From contig VDMD01000053.1 of NCBI GenBank assembly GCA_007026445.1, forward strand, positions 1 to 64,000: a DNA stretch of 64,000 nucleotides, in the 5' to 3' direction. The position numbers were made by a program, and so were the translations under genes. The notes under the pieces are model-generated. The model searched no databases. It was given only the letters and a program-made list of their open reading frames with translations, and was not told the DNA's origin. The stretch comes from Schizophyllum amplum (Eukaryota; Basidiomycota; Agaricomycetes; Agaricales; Schizophyllaceae). Each line of letters starts with the position of its first letter. The first letter of the stretch is position 1. Shown piece after piece: positions 1 through 9,764 of this stretch.

Positions 1-1152
1 CGATTCCTCCTTGAACGAGTCCTTCCACGCCGTGTACGAAGAGGCGTCGGGCATAGGAAATGAACGACGCCTGTTCCTCCACGCCTCGTAGTTTGTCGCC
101 TCCGGCATCTGGAACTTCTTGGGCGTAGTGGGACGGGACGGTCTCGGCGTCTCGCCCGACTTGTCCATATTCGTTTGGCACATCTTCTTCAGGAAGGAGG
201 CATGGTCGCTCAGCCTCTGTGCTTCCTTCGTTGTCTGCGGCTTGTCGAAGAATTCCTCTGCCCGGTACGCGTGTCCGAGGATTTCGCCTTTGCGCACGAT
301 TCGCGGGACGGTCGAGGTATTCGCTATCGAGACGAATGGAGCGGCGGATGATATCAAGGTGTTCGGCACAGCGAAGGGGCGTTCACCAGACGAGGCTAGC
401 ATCTCCCGTTCCACCATCCAGTCCCCCGGCTTATCAAAGGGGCCCGACACCTGCACCCGTCGAACTGAGTTGGGCTTGATTCGTACATCGCTCTCCGCTC
501 GCAAAGTAGAGTCCTCCTTTTGCGCTTTCTTCCTGCGCGTGGCGTGCGCTCGCTTCAGCTGCTTACGCTGCGCGCTCTTCAGATAGGCATGGGACGGACG
601 TTCGCCTACGTATGACTTCTCGACTCGCTCGGCGTCTCTCGACCTCTTGGTCCCGACGGCTGCCACCGCGTGCGCCGATCTCCCGAAGGTGACCGTCGTC
701 CCTTCCTCCACATGTCGAGTCACTGATACCTCATAGAGTTGCTGAAAGTCCTCTCCAAGTAGCACCGGCACCGTCATCTGGTCGACCACGTACATCTCCG
801 CCTCCATCTCGAGCAGGGCTCCGTCGTCGGTGCGCACCAACACGGGTAAGCGAACGTAGCCTCGTATAGCGACCGACTTATCCGTCAATTGCCACAGCTT
901 CATCTTGGCGCCGCTCTTCATCTGCGGCGGACTTTTCAATTGGTCGTACACCGCTCCCGCGAGCAAGGAGATGCTGGCGCAGGAGTCTATTCGTAAGTCG
1001 ATCTCCTCCTCCGCCTCTGACATCAGATGACCCCTCACTTTGAGCACGTCTGTGCCCGCGCCTGCCACGTTCTGCAGCTTGCTCCTGCGAGGCTGGAGCT
1101 TGATCTTGGCCGGCTCGTACGGCTTGACGTCAGGGAGTTCATCGGGGGACGA
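1..1152 (-). CDS. Partial Ty3-type Pol (retropepsin region), runs off the window
   Basis: Read leftwards, this frame has no stop from 1389 down to base 1, so the protein continues beyond the window. A retropepsin-like active site is visible as DSCASISLL at 987-961. The usual Gly after Asp-Ser is a Cys here. A second-lobe motif LLGEDFQQLY lies near 768-735. Reverse transcriptase, RNase H and integrase are not in view. The frame is -1 relative to the overlapping Gag ORF. Protein-like sequence switches from the Gag frame to this one around 1130-1200, where the minus strand has a T CCC CCG string (1149-1143). No in-frame ATG precedes the protease before 1023, which suggests expression by frameshift or by a separate internal start. 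A simple indel is also possible. The element family is inferred from the gene order Gag, knuckle, protease. Confidence 0.75.
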
Positions 1153-3359
1153 TCCGTGGGCGGTACTTGCTCTTCCGCAGGAACCGACTGCGTCGTGTAG
1201 ACCTCCGCTGCTGCCCCTGTGCGAGGCGCTTCCTCCGCCTCTACCTCGTAGATGCTCTCGAGAATGTACAGCGAATCCGCCGGAAGTACCTCTCCTTCGT
1301 ACCAATAATCGTCCGGTATTTCTTCTATCTGGGTCACGAAACACTCCTGACGAATTACCAGCTTCGCCCGCGGCGCTTCCTCCTGGGTCTTAGATCCCTT
1401 CCCGACTGCGCGGTCTTGGAACGCCCCTTCAAAATCCTGATGCGATAGAGTATACGCCACGTCATAGGCCTTCCCCGCTTCGATTTCTTCCGCTTCTGCC
1501 CTATGAACTTCTGCTTTCGCCAGTTGCTCGCGGTACGCCTCCCAATGAGGACAATCCCTGTTCCAATGGTATGGGCTTCCGCAGGGACGGCAAGGAGTCG
1601 GCGGCTTCTTGCGACTCTTAACCTTATCGTCGCGAGGAAATCGATGCTCAGAGAATGGTTTGCGGCGCTCCCTGTCGGCAGCTACGTTGTACGATACGGC
1701 GTAGACCTCCTCCATGGTCATGGAAGTCCCCGTGGTTCCCGTCGCGCCCCCCGTCGTTTCCTCCGGCTGTGAGGCGTCGAACTCCACGTCGTAGGCCGTC
1801 GCCGACCTCCCGAAACGAGGTCTAGCGGATGCCGCAGAGATGCCCATCTCCTTCAGGGCCAAGGCTACCTGAGCCTTGACTTCTGACCCGACAGGCTTCC
1901 CTGACGACACCGCGTTCAGCAGCTGGTCATTGAACTGGATCGCTCTCTTCTTCAGCTTGTCTGACGAAGCTAGTCGAGAGGGGACTAAGATCACGTCCCA
2001 CTCCGTAGGTGCGTTCTGCAGAACGAGGTCTATCTCATGCGGCGAGTTCGGCACTGCTAGCCCGATGGAACGAACGACCAGTATGCGCCGGTTGATGTAC
2101 TCGCTGGGCAGTTCGTTTCGTCTGGCCGGCGCGTCTCGGAAAGTCCGCAGCAAGAATTCGGAGCGCAGGTCCTTCAGCCATCGATCCCCGAGGTAATCGT
2201 CCCGCACCACGCTGAGGAAGTTGAAGGCATCCTGACGCATGTAGTCCTTCTCCTCCGTCGAGAGAGTCATGTACCATTCCAATACCGGTGAGTTATGCTC
2301 CAACCGCTGCCACAGCCAATGCCCGACCGCCGCTCGCATGTATCCTCCCGAATCCGCCAGCTCTGACACTTTCCAGATCCAGGGAATGGCAGTGTCTCTA
2401 TTGCCGTCCCACGAGGGAATAATCTCCGCCTTGGCGACAGACTGTAATGACGGAGGGGTCTTTCCATACGGTATCCAAGGCTCCTCGTCGTCGCTATCGT
2501 TCAGATCCACTACCGGTCTCTTCGCTTTCTTGCGCCCTCGCGGGCGGTCTTCTTCTCCGTCTTCCTCGTCTCCAGGATCGTCTGGTGGAGGCGCCGGTGG
2601 CCCCCCTCGAGGATTGCGGGGATCTGCCGCGGGGCGCCTACCTCCCGGCGGCGCACTACCTAGCGGCCGGGAAGGGCGCGCAGGATTCTCGAGCCTCTCG
2701 CCCGTACTGCTTCGCTCGCGGCTCGAACTTTCGCCCGCCCGCCTTTTATCGAAGATGGCTGAAGCGGAATCCCCGGCATCGTACGCAGTGTCAGCCGAGG
2801 CCAAAAATCCGATGGCAGATTGTGAACTTTTCCCCCAGCTTGAGGCTGCGCCAGCCGCTTGCTTACCTTTAGCTTTGCTGGAGGGGCCCCCCGCCGTCGA
2901 CGGGTCTTCTTCCGCCCAACGTTGCTCCTTGTTGGCGGGCTTCGGATTGGGCGGCGCACTAGGGGGCACCGTAAAGGTATTCGGCGGCCAAACCAGAGGA
3001 TTGCGATACGAGGTCGACGGAGATCGCTCCTTCTGTACGCCCTGCTCGTAGTACCTCATCAACGGCCGCGCTTCGGGCTCGCGCGGCGGGAAAGCTTCCT
3101 TCAAGTCCGCCGGAGGGGTGACGCCATCGAAGCCCTTCAGCTTCATGTAACGACCTCTCTCCGACGCCGGGACCCGCTCATTCCCTTCACGGTAGGAGGG
3201 AACCGCGCCGAGGAGGTACTTGAGCTGATCTTCCGTGTTCATGATGCCTTCCAGGCTGCGATATACGGACGCGGGAGTAGTGAGTGGGGACAGCACCTTG
3301 GGGGTACGTTGATCTATTATCGCCTGCGCCGCATCCCTATATCTCCGGTACTTCTGCAT
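1035..3359 (-). CDS. Retrotransposon Gag with CCHC zinc knuckle
   Basis: A 774-residue open frame. The N-terminal third is rich in Pro, Ser and charged residues. The middle part resembles a capsid region (aromatic and Leu-rich segments such as RDDYLGDRWLKDLRSEFL). A single knuckle CRPCGSPYHWNRDC (CX2CX4HX4C) sits at about residue 590-603, followed by an acidic tail. The knuckle would bind element RNA during particle assembly. Residues after about 735 turn into low-information Ser/Arg sequence because the coding signal moves to the -1 frame (protease). Upstream, a second ORF in the same frame ends 12 nt before this ATG, so the two may form one long Gag interrupted by a single TGA. The absence of other breaks over 2.3 kb argues for a young or recently active copy. 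Confidence 0.85.
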   Translation of the reverse strand: MQKYRRYRDAAQAIIDQRTPKVLSPLTTPASVYRSLEGIMNTEDQLKYLLGAVPSYREGNERVPASERGRYMKLKGFDGVTPPADLKEAFPPREPEARPLMRYYEQGVQKERSPSTSYRNPLVWPPNTFTVPPSAPPNPKPANKEQRWAEEDPSTAGGPSSKAKGKQAAGAASSWGKSSQSAIGFLASADTAYDAGDSASAIFDKRRAGESSSRERSSTGERLENPARPSRPLGSAPPGGRRPAADPRNPRGGPPAPPPDDPGDEEDGEEDRPRGRKKAKRPVVDLNDSDDEEPWIPYGKTPPSLQSVAKAEIIPSWDGNRDTAIPWIWKVSELADSGGYMRAAVGHWLWQRLEHNSPVLEWYMTLSTEEKDYMRQDAFNFLSVVRDDYLGDRWLKDLRSEFLLRTFRDAPARRNELPSEYINRRILVVRSIGLAVPNSPHEIDLVLQNAPTEWDVILVPSRLASSDKLKKRAIQFNDQLLNAVSSGKPVGSEVKAQVALALKEMGISAASARPRFGRSATAYDVEFDASQPEETTGGATGTTGTSMTMEEVYAVSYNVAADRERRKPFSEHRFPRDDKVKSRKKPPTPCRPCGSPYHWNRDCPHWEAYREQLAKAEVHRAEAEEIEAGKAYDVAYTLSHQDFEGAFQDRAVGKGSKTQEEAPRAKLVIRQECFVTQIEEIPDDYWYEGEVLPADSLYILESIYEVEAEEAPRTGAAAEVYTTQSVPAEEQVPPTDRPPMNSLTSSRTSRPRSSSSLAGASCRTWQARAQTCSK

Positions 3360-3371
3360 GGCTACGGTGCA

Positions 3372-4271
3372 TCAAGTGTTGAACATAACCCAAGCCAGAT
3401 GAAGAGCTTCCAGCGACTGCGCCGATTCTAAACCTCGCATCAACACGCCGCCCTTGTCGAATTCCCATAGCGGAACATCGAGGTCAGTCATGTCCTCCTG
3501 CGCGGCCGGTGCTAGCGCAGTCAATACCGTCTGCATCTGGGCAGCCGTCTGTTGCACGAACGCGTACAGTTCCGCCTTCAGCTTGAAGCGTGGCGCGGAC
3601 CCGCTCTGCGGTACGCCGAGATCCACGATATCTTCGCGCTCGAGCGTCTTCTGCTTGATGAGCTGATCCAATCGCTTGCGCGTAGTGTTCAGAGTCGCGG
3701 GTACCTTGGGGTCTGCGTCGACTCGATGGAAAACGCGATATACCGAGTCCAGTATCGCCGCTCTCGAGTCGACCTCCTCCTCGGATGAGCCATGATGGGA
3801 GACTCGTTCTTCTTGTGAGTATACGTCGTCCAGCGAATTATCTTCCACCGGTAACGCTGTCTGACTAGCTTCACCTAGCGTCATGATGGCGAACGCACTG
3901 GGGTGCGGCGTTGGTGGTCTCGGCGGGAAGTCTTTGACTGACGATGAAAAGGACTTCTCCGACGAGGGAGTGAGCGAAGGAAGTGGGGATGTAGATGGTG
4001 GTGACGGGGACTGGTCTGTAGCTCGCAGTAGCTCCTCCGGAATCTCGCCGCGCCTAGGTAATTGGTTGGCGAGAGCTAACTCGATCGGAGTACTGGCTAT
4101 GCGGATAGAGACGTCCCGTCTTGATTCTCCGTGAGATCCCACAGTGTCCACTCTGTGGGAACCTAGGGGCTCCGAAGTAGGACTCACGGAGACACGTGTA
4201 GTGACTACAGAGTGGTCGCCCTTGGCGAGCGCGCGTAGCAGAGATGCGGCAACCGCTGTCTCTAACCACAC
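3372..4271 (-). CDS. Upstream Gag-like ORF in frame with the zinc-knuckle Gag
   Basis: Open for 299 codons in the same frame as the downstream Gag. The only separation is TGA at 3374-3372 followed by four codons (Cys-Thr-Val-Ala) and then ATG. The frame opens with a GTG at 4271, and the first ATG is at 3884. The stretch before it is Ser/Pro-rich and could be leader. The C-terminal half is acidic and helical-looking (TRKRLDQLIKQKTLEREDIV, then a Leu/Ala-rich segment), as expected of a Gag N-terminal domain. A hairpin of two 8-nt arms (4137-4144 and 4153-4160) lies within it. Whether the TGA is read through, is bypassed by reinitiation at 3359, or is a mutation cannot be told from one copy. Confidence 0.6.
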   Translation of the reverse strand: MWLETAVAASLLRALAKGDHSVVTTRVSVSPTSEPLGSHRVDTVGSHGESRRDVSIRIASTPIELALANQLPRRGEIPEELLRATDQSPSPPSTSPLPSLTPSSEKSFSSSVKDFPPRPPTPHPSAFAIMTLGEASQTALPVEDNSLDDVYSQEERVSHHGSSEEEVDSRAAILDSVYRVFHRVDADPKVPATLNTTRKRLDQLIKQKTLEREDIVDLGVPQSGSAPRFKLKAELYAFVQQTAAQMQTVLTALAPAAQEDMTDLDVPLWEFDKGGVLMRGLESAQSLEALHLAWVMFNT

Positions 4272-4612
4272 ACCCGAACGGCAACCGTAGCGGGTTTACT
4301 CGTCAAGTGCGAAGCCTCTGAGGCTGAGCACGGTGGCGATGATGGTGAAAAGAGATGATATTTCCATAGCTAAGCGAAACTACATGAGATGCGCCCATGC
4401 GGCAGGGGCGCGCTCTAAGACGTTACGGGACGTCGGCACTCCCCGGCGGCACGTGACGGTTCGAGTCGTCATCGAGATATAAGTACATTCATACGCGTAT
4501 CGAGATAGATGAAGGAAAAATGAAAGAAAAGACACGTACTTCCCGGTGTTGAAGAGGACCCGAACAATAGGTCTCCTCACGCCCTCTCGACGTCAATCGC
4601 GACCTTCGCTGC
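4272..4612. other. Leader or LTR-like stretch between Gag and KDZ remnant
   Basis: No convincing coding frame. It lies where the 5' leader and LTR of the minus-strand element should be. I could not find the matching second LTR inside the window, so LTR limits are not assigned. Confidence 0.3.
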
Positions 4613-5225
4613 ATGGAGGAGCGTGAGCTGCCTAATCGCGCGCAAGCGGAGGGCGGCGACGTCGTGGAGTCAACCGCTCCTCCCGCAACAAGTCATCTGC
4701 AGCGTCTTCGGGACGCTACTGGGGAAGGAAGACGCACTGTCTCATGGATTTGGTACGGTACGAACACCAGCGACCCCGACGCACAGGGGACAGAGCTTTA
4801 CGAAGGTGTGTTTTCTGTGAGATAGTCGAGTGTTTGGGTACTTATAATCCATAGGCATACGTGTCGAGTGGTGCAAGGCCTTCGCGCGCCTTCGCCGTTG
4901 GCAGGAGCAAATTCCTTTGCTCAGGGAAGAGATGCGGCGGACGTTGGTCAGCCTGAAGCACCGCGCCAAGCTATGGGAGGCGCGAATGAAGGCTGACGTG
5001 CGGGAGGGCGCCGTAGGCGAGGGCGCGAGGGCATATGCCGCGAGGCAAGCGCGCGTCTACACCCAGCTCGGCGAGCATTTCCAGACAATGTGGCGCGCAG
5101 CCCCGGCCAACGCACAAATCAATTTGGACGAAGCGTTGCAGCTGGAAATTGAGCTCGCAGACGACGACGACGCACCGGCTGCCAACGACGACGACAACGA
5201 GAGCGACAGTGACGACGAGGACTAG
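4613..5225 (+). pseudogene. KDZ (Kyakuja-Dileera-Zisupton) transposase, C-terminal fragment
   Basis: Two exons joined by a 49-nt intron (4806-4854, GT...AG). The spliced product reads RRTVSWIWYGTNTSD, then ELYEGIRVEWCKAFARLRRW, then LLREEMRRTLVSLKHRAKLW and an acidic tail ending at 5225. The VSWIW ... RVEWCKARA ... EEMRR pattern is characteristic of the C-terminal end of fungal KDZ transposases. The catalytic core and N-terminal zinc-binding region are missing. The sequence just upstream (4272-4612) does not encode them, so this is a truncated relic. It abuts the 5' side of the Ty3-like element, so insertion of one into the other is a plausible cause of the truncation. Confidence 0.7.
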
Positions 5226-5640
5226 CGACGGCGTATGTAAGTTTATATTATATACATATATATTATATGTGCATCTTTTTACGGAGACCGTGGGGCGCCG
5301 GGAGGGGGCGTAGAGGCGACGCCGCCTATTACCAGCAGGCACGCGTGGCAAGGAGAACGATATCACGTGTAGAAGGTTGCAGAGGGCAGTGAGAATGGGC
5401 ACAGTGCAGTAGGAAGGGGTGCAGGGCAGCGGCAGAGGGCGGCGGGAGGCGGCGGGGGGCGGCGGCGGCGGGGAGGCGCGCTCAAGGCGCATCACGCGCC
5501 CCCCTGATATCCCCGGAACCGGCCTGGGCTATCCCCGGGACGCCCAAGCCACCCGGTGTGGCCCCGGGGCGTCCTCGGCACCTGCCGGGGCCTGTGGCGG
5601 TGTATATAAGTCATACGACGTATTTTCAACGACCTGTCAG
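5226..5640. other. GC-rich spacer, no gene seen
   Basis: Contains GGC-rich runs (5400-5480) and a TATA-like GTATATAAG near 5601-5609. I see no supported coding region. Confidence 0.4.
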
Positions 5641-5657
5641 AGGTCTGTCGTACGTCT

Positions 5658-5918
5658 TTGCAAATACCTTACCGCCTCAGCTGCAAATTCGGTGACGCAC
5701 CTATCACTGATTCGGCGGCAACGGCTGCATACCTGGTCAAGACATTTCCATCTATTGTACGCGTGGCTTACGATATCTATGGTATAGCAGAAGGAGAACT
5801 AGACGGTGATGAGCTACAGACAGAGGTTTTTAAGCAGCGGGAAGAGGCATGGAAAGGGGTAAACAATATCATAAGGGAGTACCAGGAACATAGAAAAGTC
5901 GAGGCTATCGTAGTTTAA
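5658..5918 (+). pseudogene. F-box/LRR-type protein, C-terminal fragment
   Basis: The frame encodes KFGDAPITDSAATAAYLV, then SIVRVAYDIYG and FKQREEAWKGVNN. It is clearly homologous to the C-terminus of the minus-strand F-box relic at 37480-38220 (KFGDAPITDSAATAAYLINT ... FKQREKAWNRVNN). No F-box or LRR portion lies upstream here, so it is a detached C-terminal piece. The DNA that follows (5940-6240) is also related to the DNA that follows the other copy (about 37130-37480), and both then run into the same degenerate repeat family. The two loci are therefore old inverted copies of one block. Confidence 0.65.
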
Positions 5919-6239
5919 CATACGGGAGATACCAATGCACCGTGTCTTTCCGTCGACAGTCCGCCTGGCCCAGTCATCAACGACGCAACTCGCTTTGCCT
6001 CGCACGGCGCTGCACCTCGCCCTCGAAGATGCGCTGCGCTTCACCTGCCCGTCGAAGTTGCGTCTCATATAGCCGTCGATGTCGAGCTTATCGCCTGACT
6101 GCGGGGGGAGCCCCTATCCATCCCCGGCGACACTGGACGCACGAAGTCGCAGCTCGCGATCTTCTTCTCAGCCCTCGAAGAGAACTCGACATGGACGACT
6201 GTCAAGCTGTGTGCGAAGACGATGTCGACGGACGAATGT

Positions 6240-7560
6240 GAAGTCGTGATCGTCAGGTGTGAAATTGAGGAAGGCCGTGGACTTTGAAGACGGAGACGCG
6301 CGTGATTTCGGGATTTCGAGGATGACCTTGAAGACCGCGTGGACGGCCTCGCAGTCGAAGACGGCCTGAAGCCGTTGTCGAGGACGAGAGATGAAGTCGA
6401 GGACGGCGGCCTTGAAGTCGCGGACTGCTCGGACGAAGTCGAGCACCGACATGAAGACGGGGACGCGCGCAATGTCGAGGACAACTGAAAGACGTCGCGA
6501 ACGGCCGTGGAGTTGACGACGACGGTAATGTCGACAGACGGCGGCCTTGACTTTATGTCGAGGATACCGCAAAGTCGTCGTCGAGCGTAAAGCCGTCGTC
6601 GGATGTGATGTCGCGGACGGCCTTGACGTCGCGAATGCCCATGAAGTCGAGGAGGGCCGTGAAGTCAAGGATGGTCGTGTAGTCGAGATCGGCCGTGAAG
6701 GCGGGGACGCGCAGGTTGCGGACGAGGACCTCCAAGATCACGCGGACTCAAAGGTCGCGCGGACTCGAAGGTCGAGCGGACGGCCGTGAAGATCGCGCGG
6801 ACAGCCTCGAGGATCGCGCGGATTCATTTGAAGACCGCACAGACGGGAAGTCGTTGTCGGGCGTGAAGCTGTCGTCGGGCGTGACGCCGTCCTCGAGGCG
6901 TGAAGAGGTCCTCGAGACGTGAAGCTCTCGTCGAGGACAAGGGTGAAGTCGACGGTATACCGTGGAGTGAGGCGTGTACGTCCCGGACGAAAGTGTATGT
7001 CCCGCATGAGGTGAAGTGAAGCCGAGGCCGGTCGTCAAGTCATCCTTGAGGCGTAAAGTCATCCATCGGGCGTGAAGCCGTCATCGGACGCGAAGACGTC
7101 CTCGATGCGTGAAGCCATCGTCAAGCATGACGTTGTTGTCCGGCGTGAGGACGCTTTCGAGGCGTGGAGGCATCCTCTAGGCGTGCAGACAACCTTGAGC
7201 CTAAAGATGTCCTCGAGGACGAGGGTGAATTTGAGGGCGTGCGCGAAGTCGAGGGTGTCCGCGAAATCGAGGGCGTGAAGACGTCCTCGACTTGAAGCCA
7301 TCGAGACTTGAAGCCATCGTCGGACGTAAAGTCATCCTCGAGGCGTGGAGCCGTCGTCAAGGCCTGAAGTCGTCCTCGAGGCGTGAAGACGTCGTGGAGA
7401 CGTCAATTCGAGGGCGTACGCGAAGTCGGAGACGGGTCGCGAAGTCGAGGGCATAAGCAAAGTCGAGGGCGTACGCGAAGTCGACGATGGCCGTGAAGTC
7501 GACGGCGTACGCAAAGTCGATGACGCCCACGATGGCATGGACGGCTTTGAGAACGACGAC
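6240..7560 (+). repeat. Degenerate DF-encoding repeat block, copy 1
   Basis: About 1.3 kb of short degenerate repeats dominated by gtgaagtcg, cgaggacgg and ccttgaagtcg words. Read on the minus strand the dominant word is gacttcac, giving recurrent Asp-Phe (DFT, LDF, DDGF). The 3-nt periodicity suggests descent from, or selection as, coding repeats, but no long clean frame persists. The same family recurs inverted at 35720-37130 and direct at 51850-52400. Confidence 0.7.
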
Positions 7561-7739
7561 CCGTCCGGAATCTCGACCTCCTGAAGCTGACGCGAGCTCC
7601 TGAAGCGGACGCGACCTCCTGAAGCAGACGCGACACCGCCACTGACGCGCAGAACGGGCACATCGGAGCGAGCGTGTATGTCCCGGACGGACGAAGTCGT
7701 ACACGGCCCTGAACATAGTTGAGGACCTGAGGGCGACGG

Positions 7740-8715
7740 GAAGTCAAGCTCGTGCGGCACCACGGGATGTCGTTCTCGCACTCCACGACAGGAAGTCGGT
7801 GCTCGTGCTGCACAGCGCAAGTCGGGCTCATACTTCCCGGCGCAAGTCGGGCTCGCGCGGCTCGACGGCAAGTCATGCTTGTGCTGCACGACGGGACGTC
7901 CGGCTCGTATTGCGCAACGGGAAGTCGTGTTTGTGCTGCGCGACGGGAAGTCCGGCTCGTGCTGCACGGCGGGACGTCGGGCTTCAGCTCGCACTGCTAG
8001 CGCAAGGTCCAGCTCGCACTGAATGACGTGAAGTTCGCGAATGGACAGGACGATCACGAGGCCGGCGCGCAGAACGACCACAAGGCCGGCGGTCGGAACG
8101 ACCACGACACCGACGCGGGGTACACGATGCCAACGCGGGGTACACGACGCCGTCATGCAGGAAGCTTGCGATGTCGATGCGCGATCAGCGCGACAGGCTT
8201 CCGCGTAACGTGTCGCTCTGAAGCGGTGCCAGCCCATCCAGTCCGCTGCGCAGCACGTCGGAGGACGAGTCCGCTGTGCAGCACGCCGGAAGACGAGTCC
8301 GCTGTGTAGCCCGCTGGGGGAGCAGCCCGCTATGTAACACGCCGGAGGAAGAGTCCGCTGCGCTGCGCGCTGGGGGAGCAGCCCGCTGTGCCGCGCACCG
8401 AGGGAGCAGCCCGCTGCGCAGCACGCCGGAAGACGAGTCCGCTGTGCAACACGCCGGACCAGCCCGCTGTGCAACACGCCGGAGGAAGAGGCCGCTGTGC
8501 TGCGTGCCAAAATACAACTCCGCTGTGCCGCGCGCCAAACAACGGGTCGCGCGAGAACTCGAGGACGAGTTGCTGGCGAGCTGGAGGACGAGCCGCACGC
8601 GAGCTGGAGGACGAGCCGCACGCGAGCCAGTGGACGGGTTGTTCGTGAGCTGGAGGATGCCTCGCTCGCGAGCTGAAGAATGAGTCGCACGCGAGCTGGA
8701 GGATTGTCCCACGCG
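7740..8715 (+). repeat. Composite tandem repeats (three sub-families)
   Basis: Three consecutive repeat types: gcacgacgggaagtcg-like units (7740-8030), units of about 27-30 nt with gccggaggaagagtccgctg (8220-8560), and units of about 23 nt with gagctggaggacgagc (8555-8710). Counterparts with fewer units occur at 52440-52970 (+) and, inverted, at 45400-45860. Confidence 0.7.
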
Positions 8716-8939
8716 AGGTGGAGGATGCGTCGTTCTGCAGCGTCCGTGATCAGACTGCGGGCTCGACAGATGTCCCGTTGGACGTGGGGGGAGGGGGGAT
8801 CTCGGTGAACGGAACGGGAGCGCTGGGTGAATGCGGCAGGCGCGTCATGCGACTTGCGCGTCGCCTGGTGGGGGCATTCGGGAGATCTTGAGGGAAGGGG
8901 TGGATTGTAAGGGCCGAAGCCCGGCGGAGGGTGGGTCGG

Positions 8940-9480
8940 TGGCTAGTGCTTGCTAAACAGAAGCGTCAGCCCGAGGCGAGTCTGGCAATGGGACGAGCGC
9001 ACGCACCTAGTATCCGCCATCTTCTACCGATATGAGCGTTAGCGGACCCGGTACGACCTTCCGGGACATCGGCGTTCTCTTGGTCCGAATGTTGGTCGTC
9101 CGGCTCGAGAGCTCGCGCTCGCGGGTGAGCTTCAACGGTACGTCGCGTGCAGCTCTAGTTTTAGGGAAGTTGGAGGGTGGTCACGACGTTGCTGTAGGCT
9201 CCCTCGAGCGTCTCTGAGCAATCCTCAGACAGGTAGCGCGCGAAGACTGGACGAGCGCGTTAGCTAGAGGTACGGAGAACGACGCGAGCACGCACCATCT
9301 GGTTCTCCTGCCCTTCCACGCAGGTCCTTTCGGTGCTTCTCTGCTAATCCTCATAGTCCCCTCCAGTCTACAGCACCCTCTCTTCTCTTGACGCGTCGCG
9401 ACTGCCGACCACGGGCGTACTGAGCTCAAGCGAGAGCGTTCTGCGGCGATCGACGTACAAGTCGCATGTTTACGGAGAAT
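8940..9480 (+). pseudogene. Conserved ORF relic of unknown function, copy A
   Basis: Diverged copy of a frame also present at 53130-53372 (+) and 45061-45303 (-). Shared words include aacagaagcgtcag at the start, a central V-D-I-Y/G-x-L/F-V-W/R segment followed by VRL, and SALARGT near 9260. It is followed by a conserved HAGPFG segment. In this copy the frame is broken several times. I do not recognise the protein. In all three copies it lies just 5' of a MYND-gene relic on the same strand. Confidence 0.45.
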
Positions 9481-9764
9481 TTGGACGAAGTGGCAGTAAT
9501 TTTGAAGTAAGTGTCAAGCAGTGGTTCGCCAACGACAAGTCGGGGACCATGATGGCGGAAAGAAAGACATCTCGCCGTTCGATCATTGCATCAGTTCATC
9601 TCGTCCGTCCATGTCCTGAACTGATAGAGGTATCCCTATCGTTTAACACGCTTCCCATTGCTCAATTACAGTGATGGAAACTACATATATGATCCCTGAG
9701 GCATGGCAGGCTGAGCCGGAGCAAAACATAGCTCGCGCGTCAACTCGCGAACGACCTTCCCCTC

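Noticed and set aside
7332..8690. 452-codon minus-strand frame
   Set aside because: It lies entirely in tandem repeats, has a Ser/Arg-rich composition from the repeat words, and equally long frames occur on the other strand.
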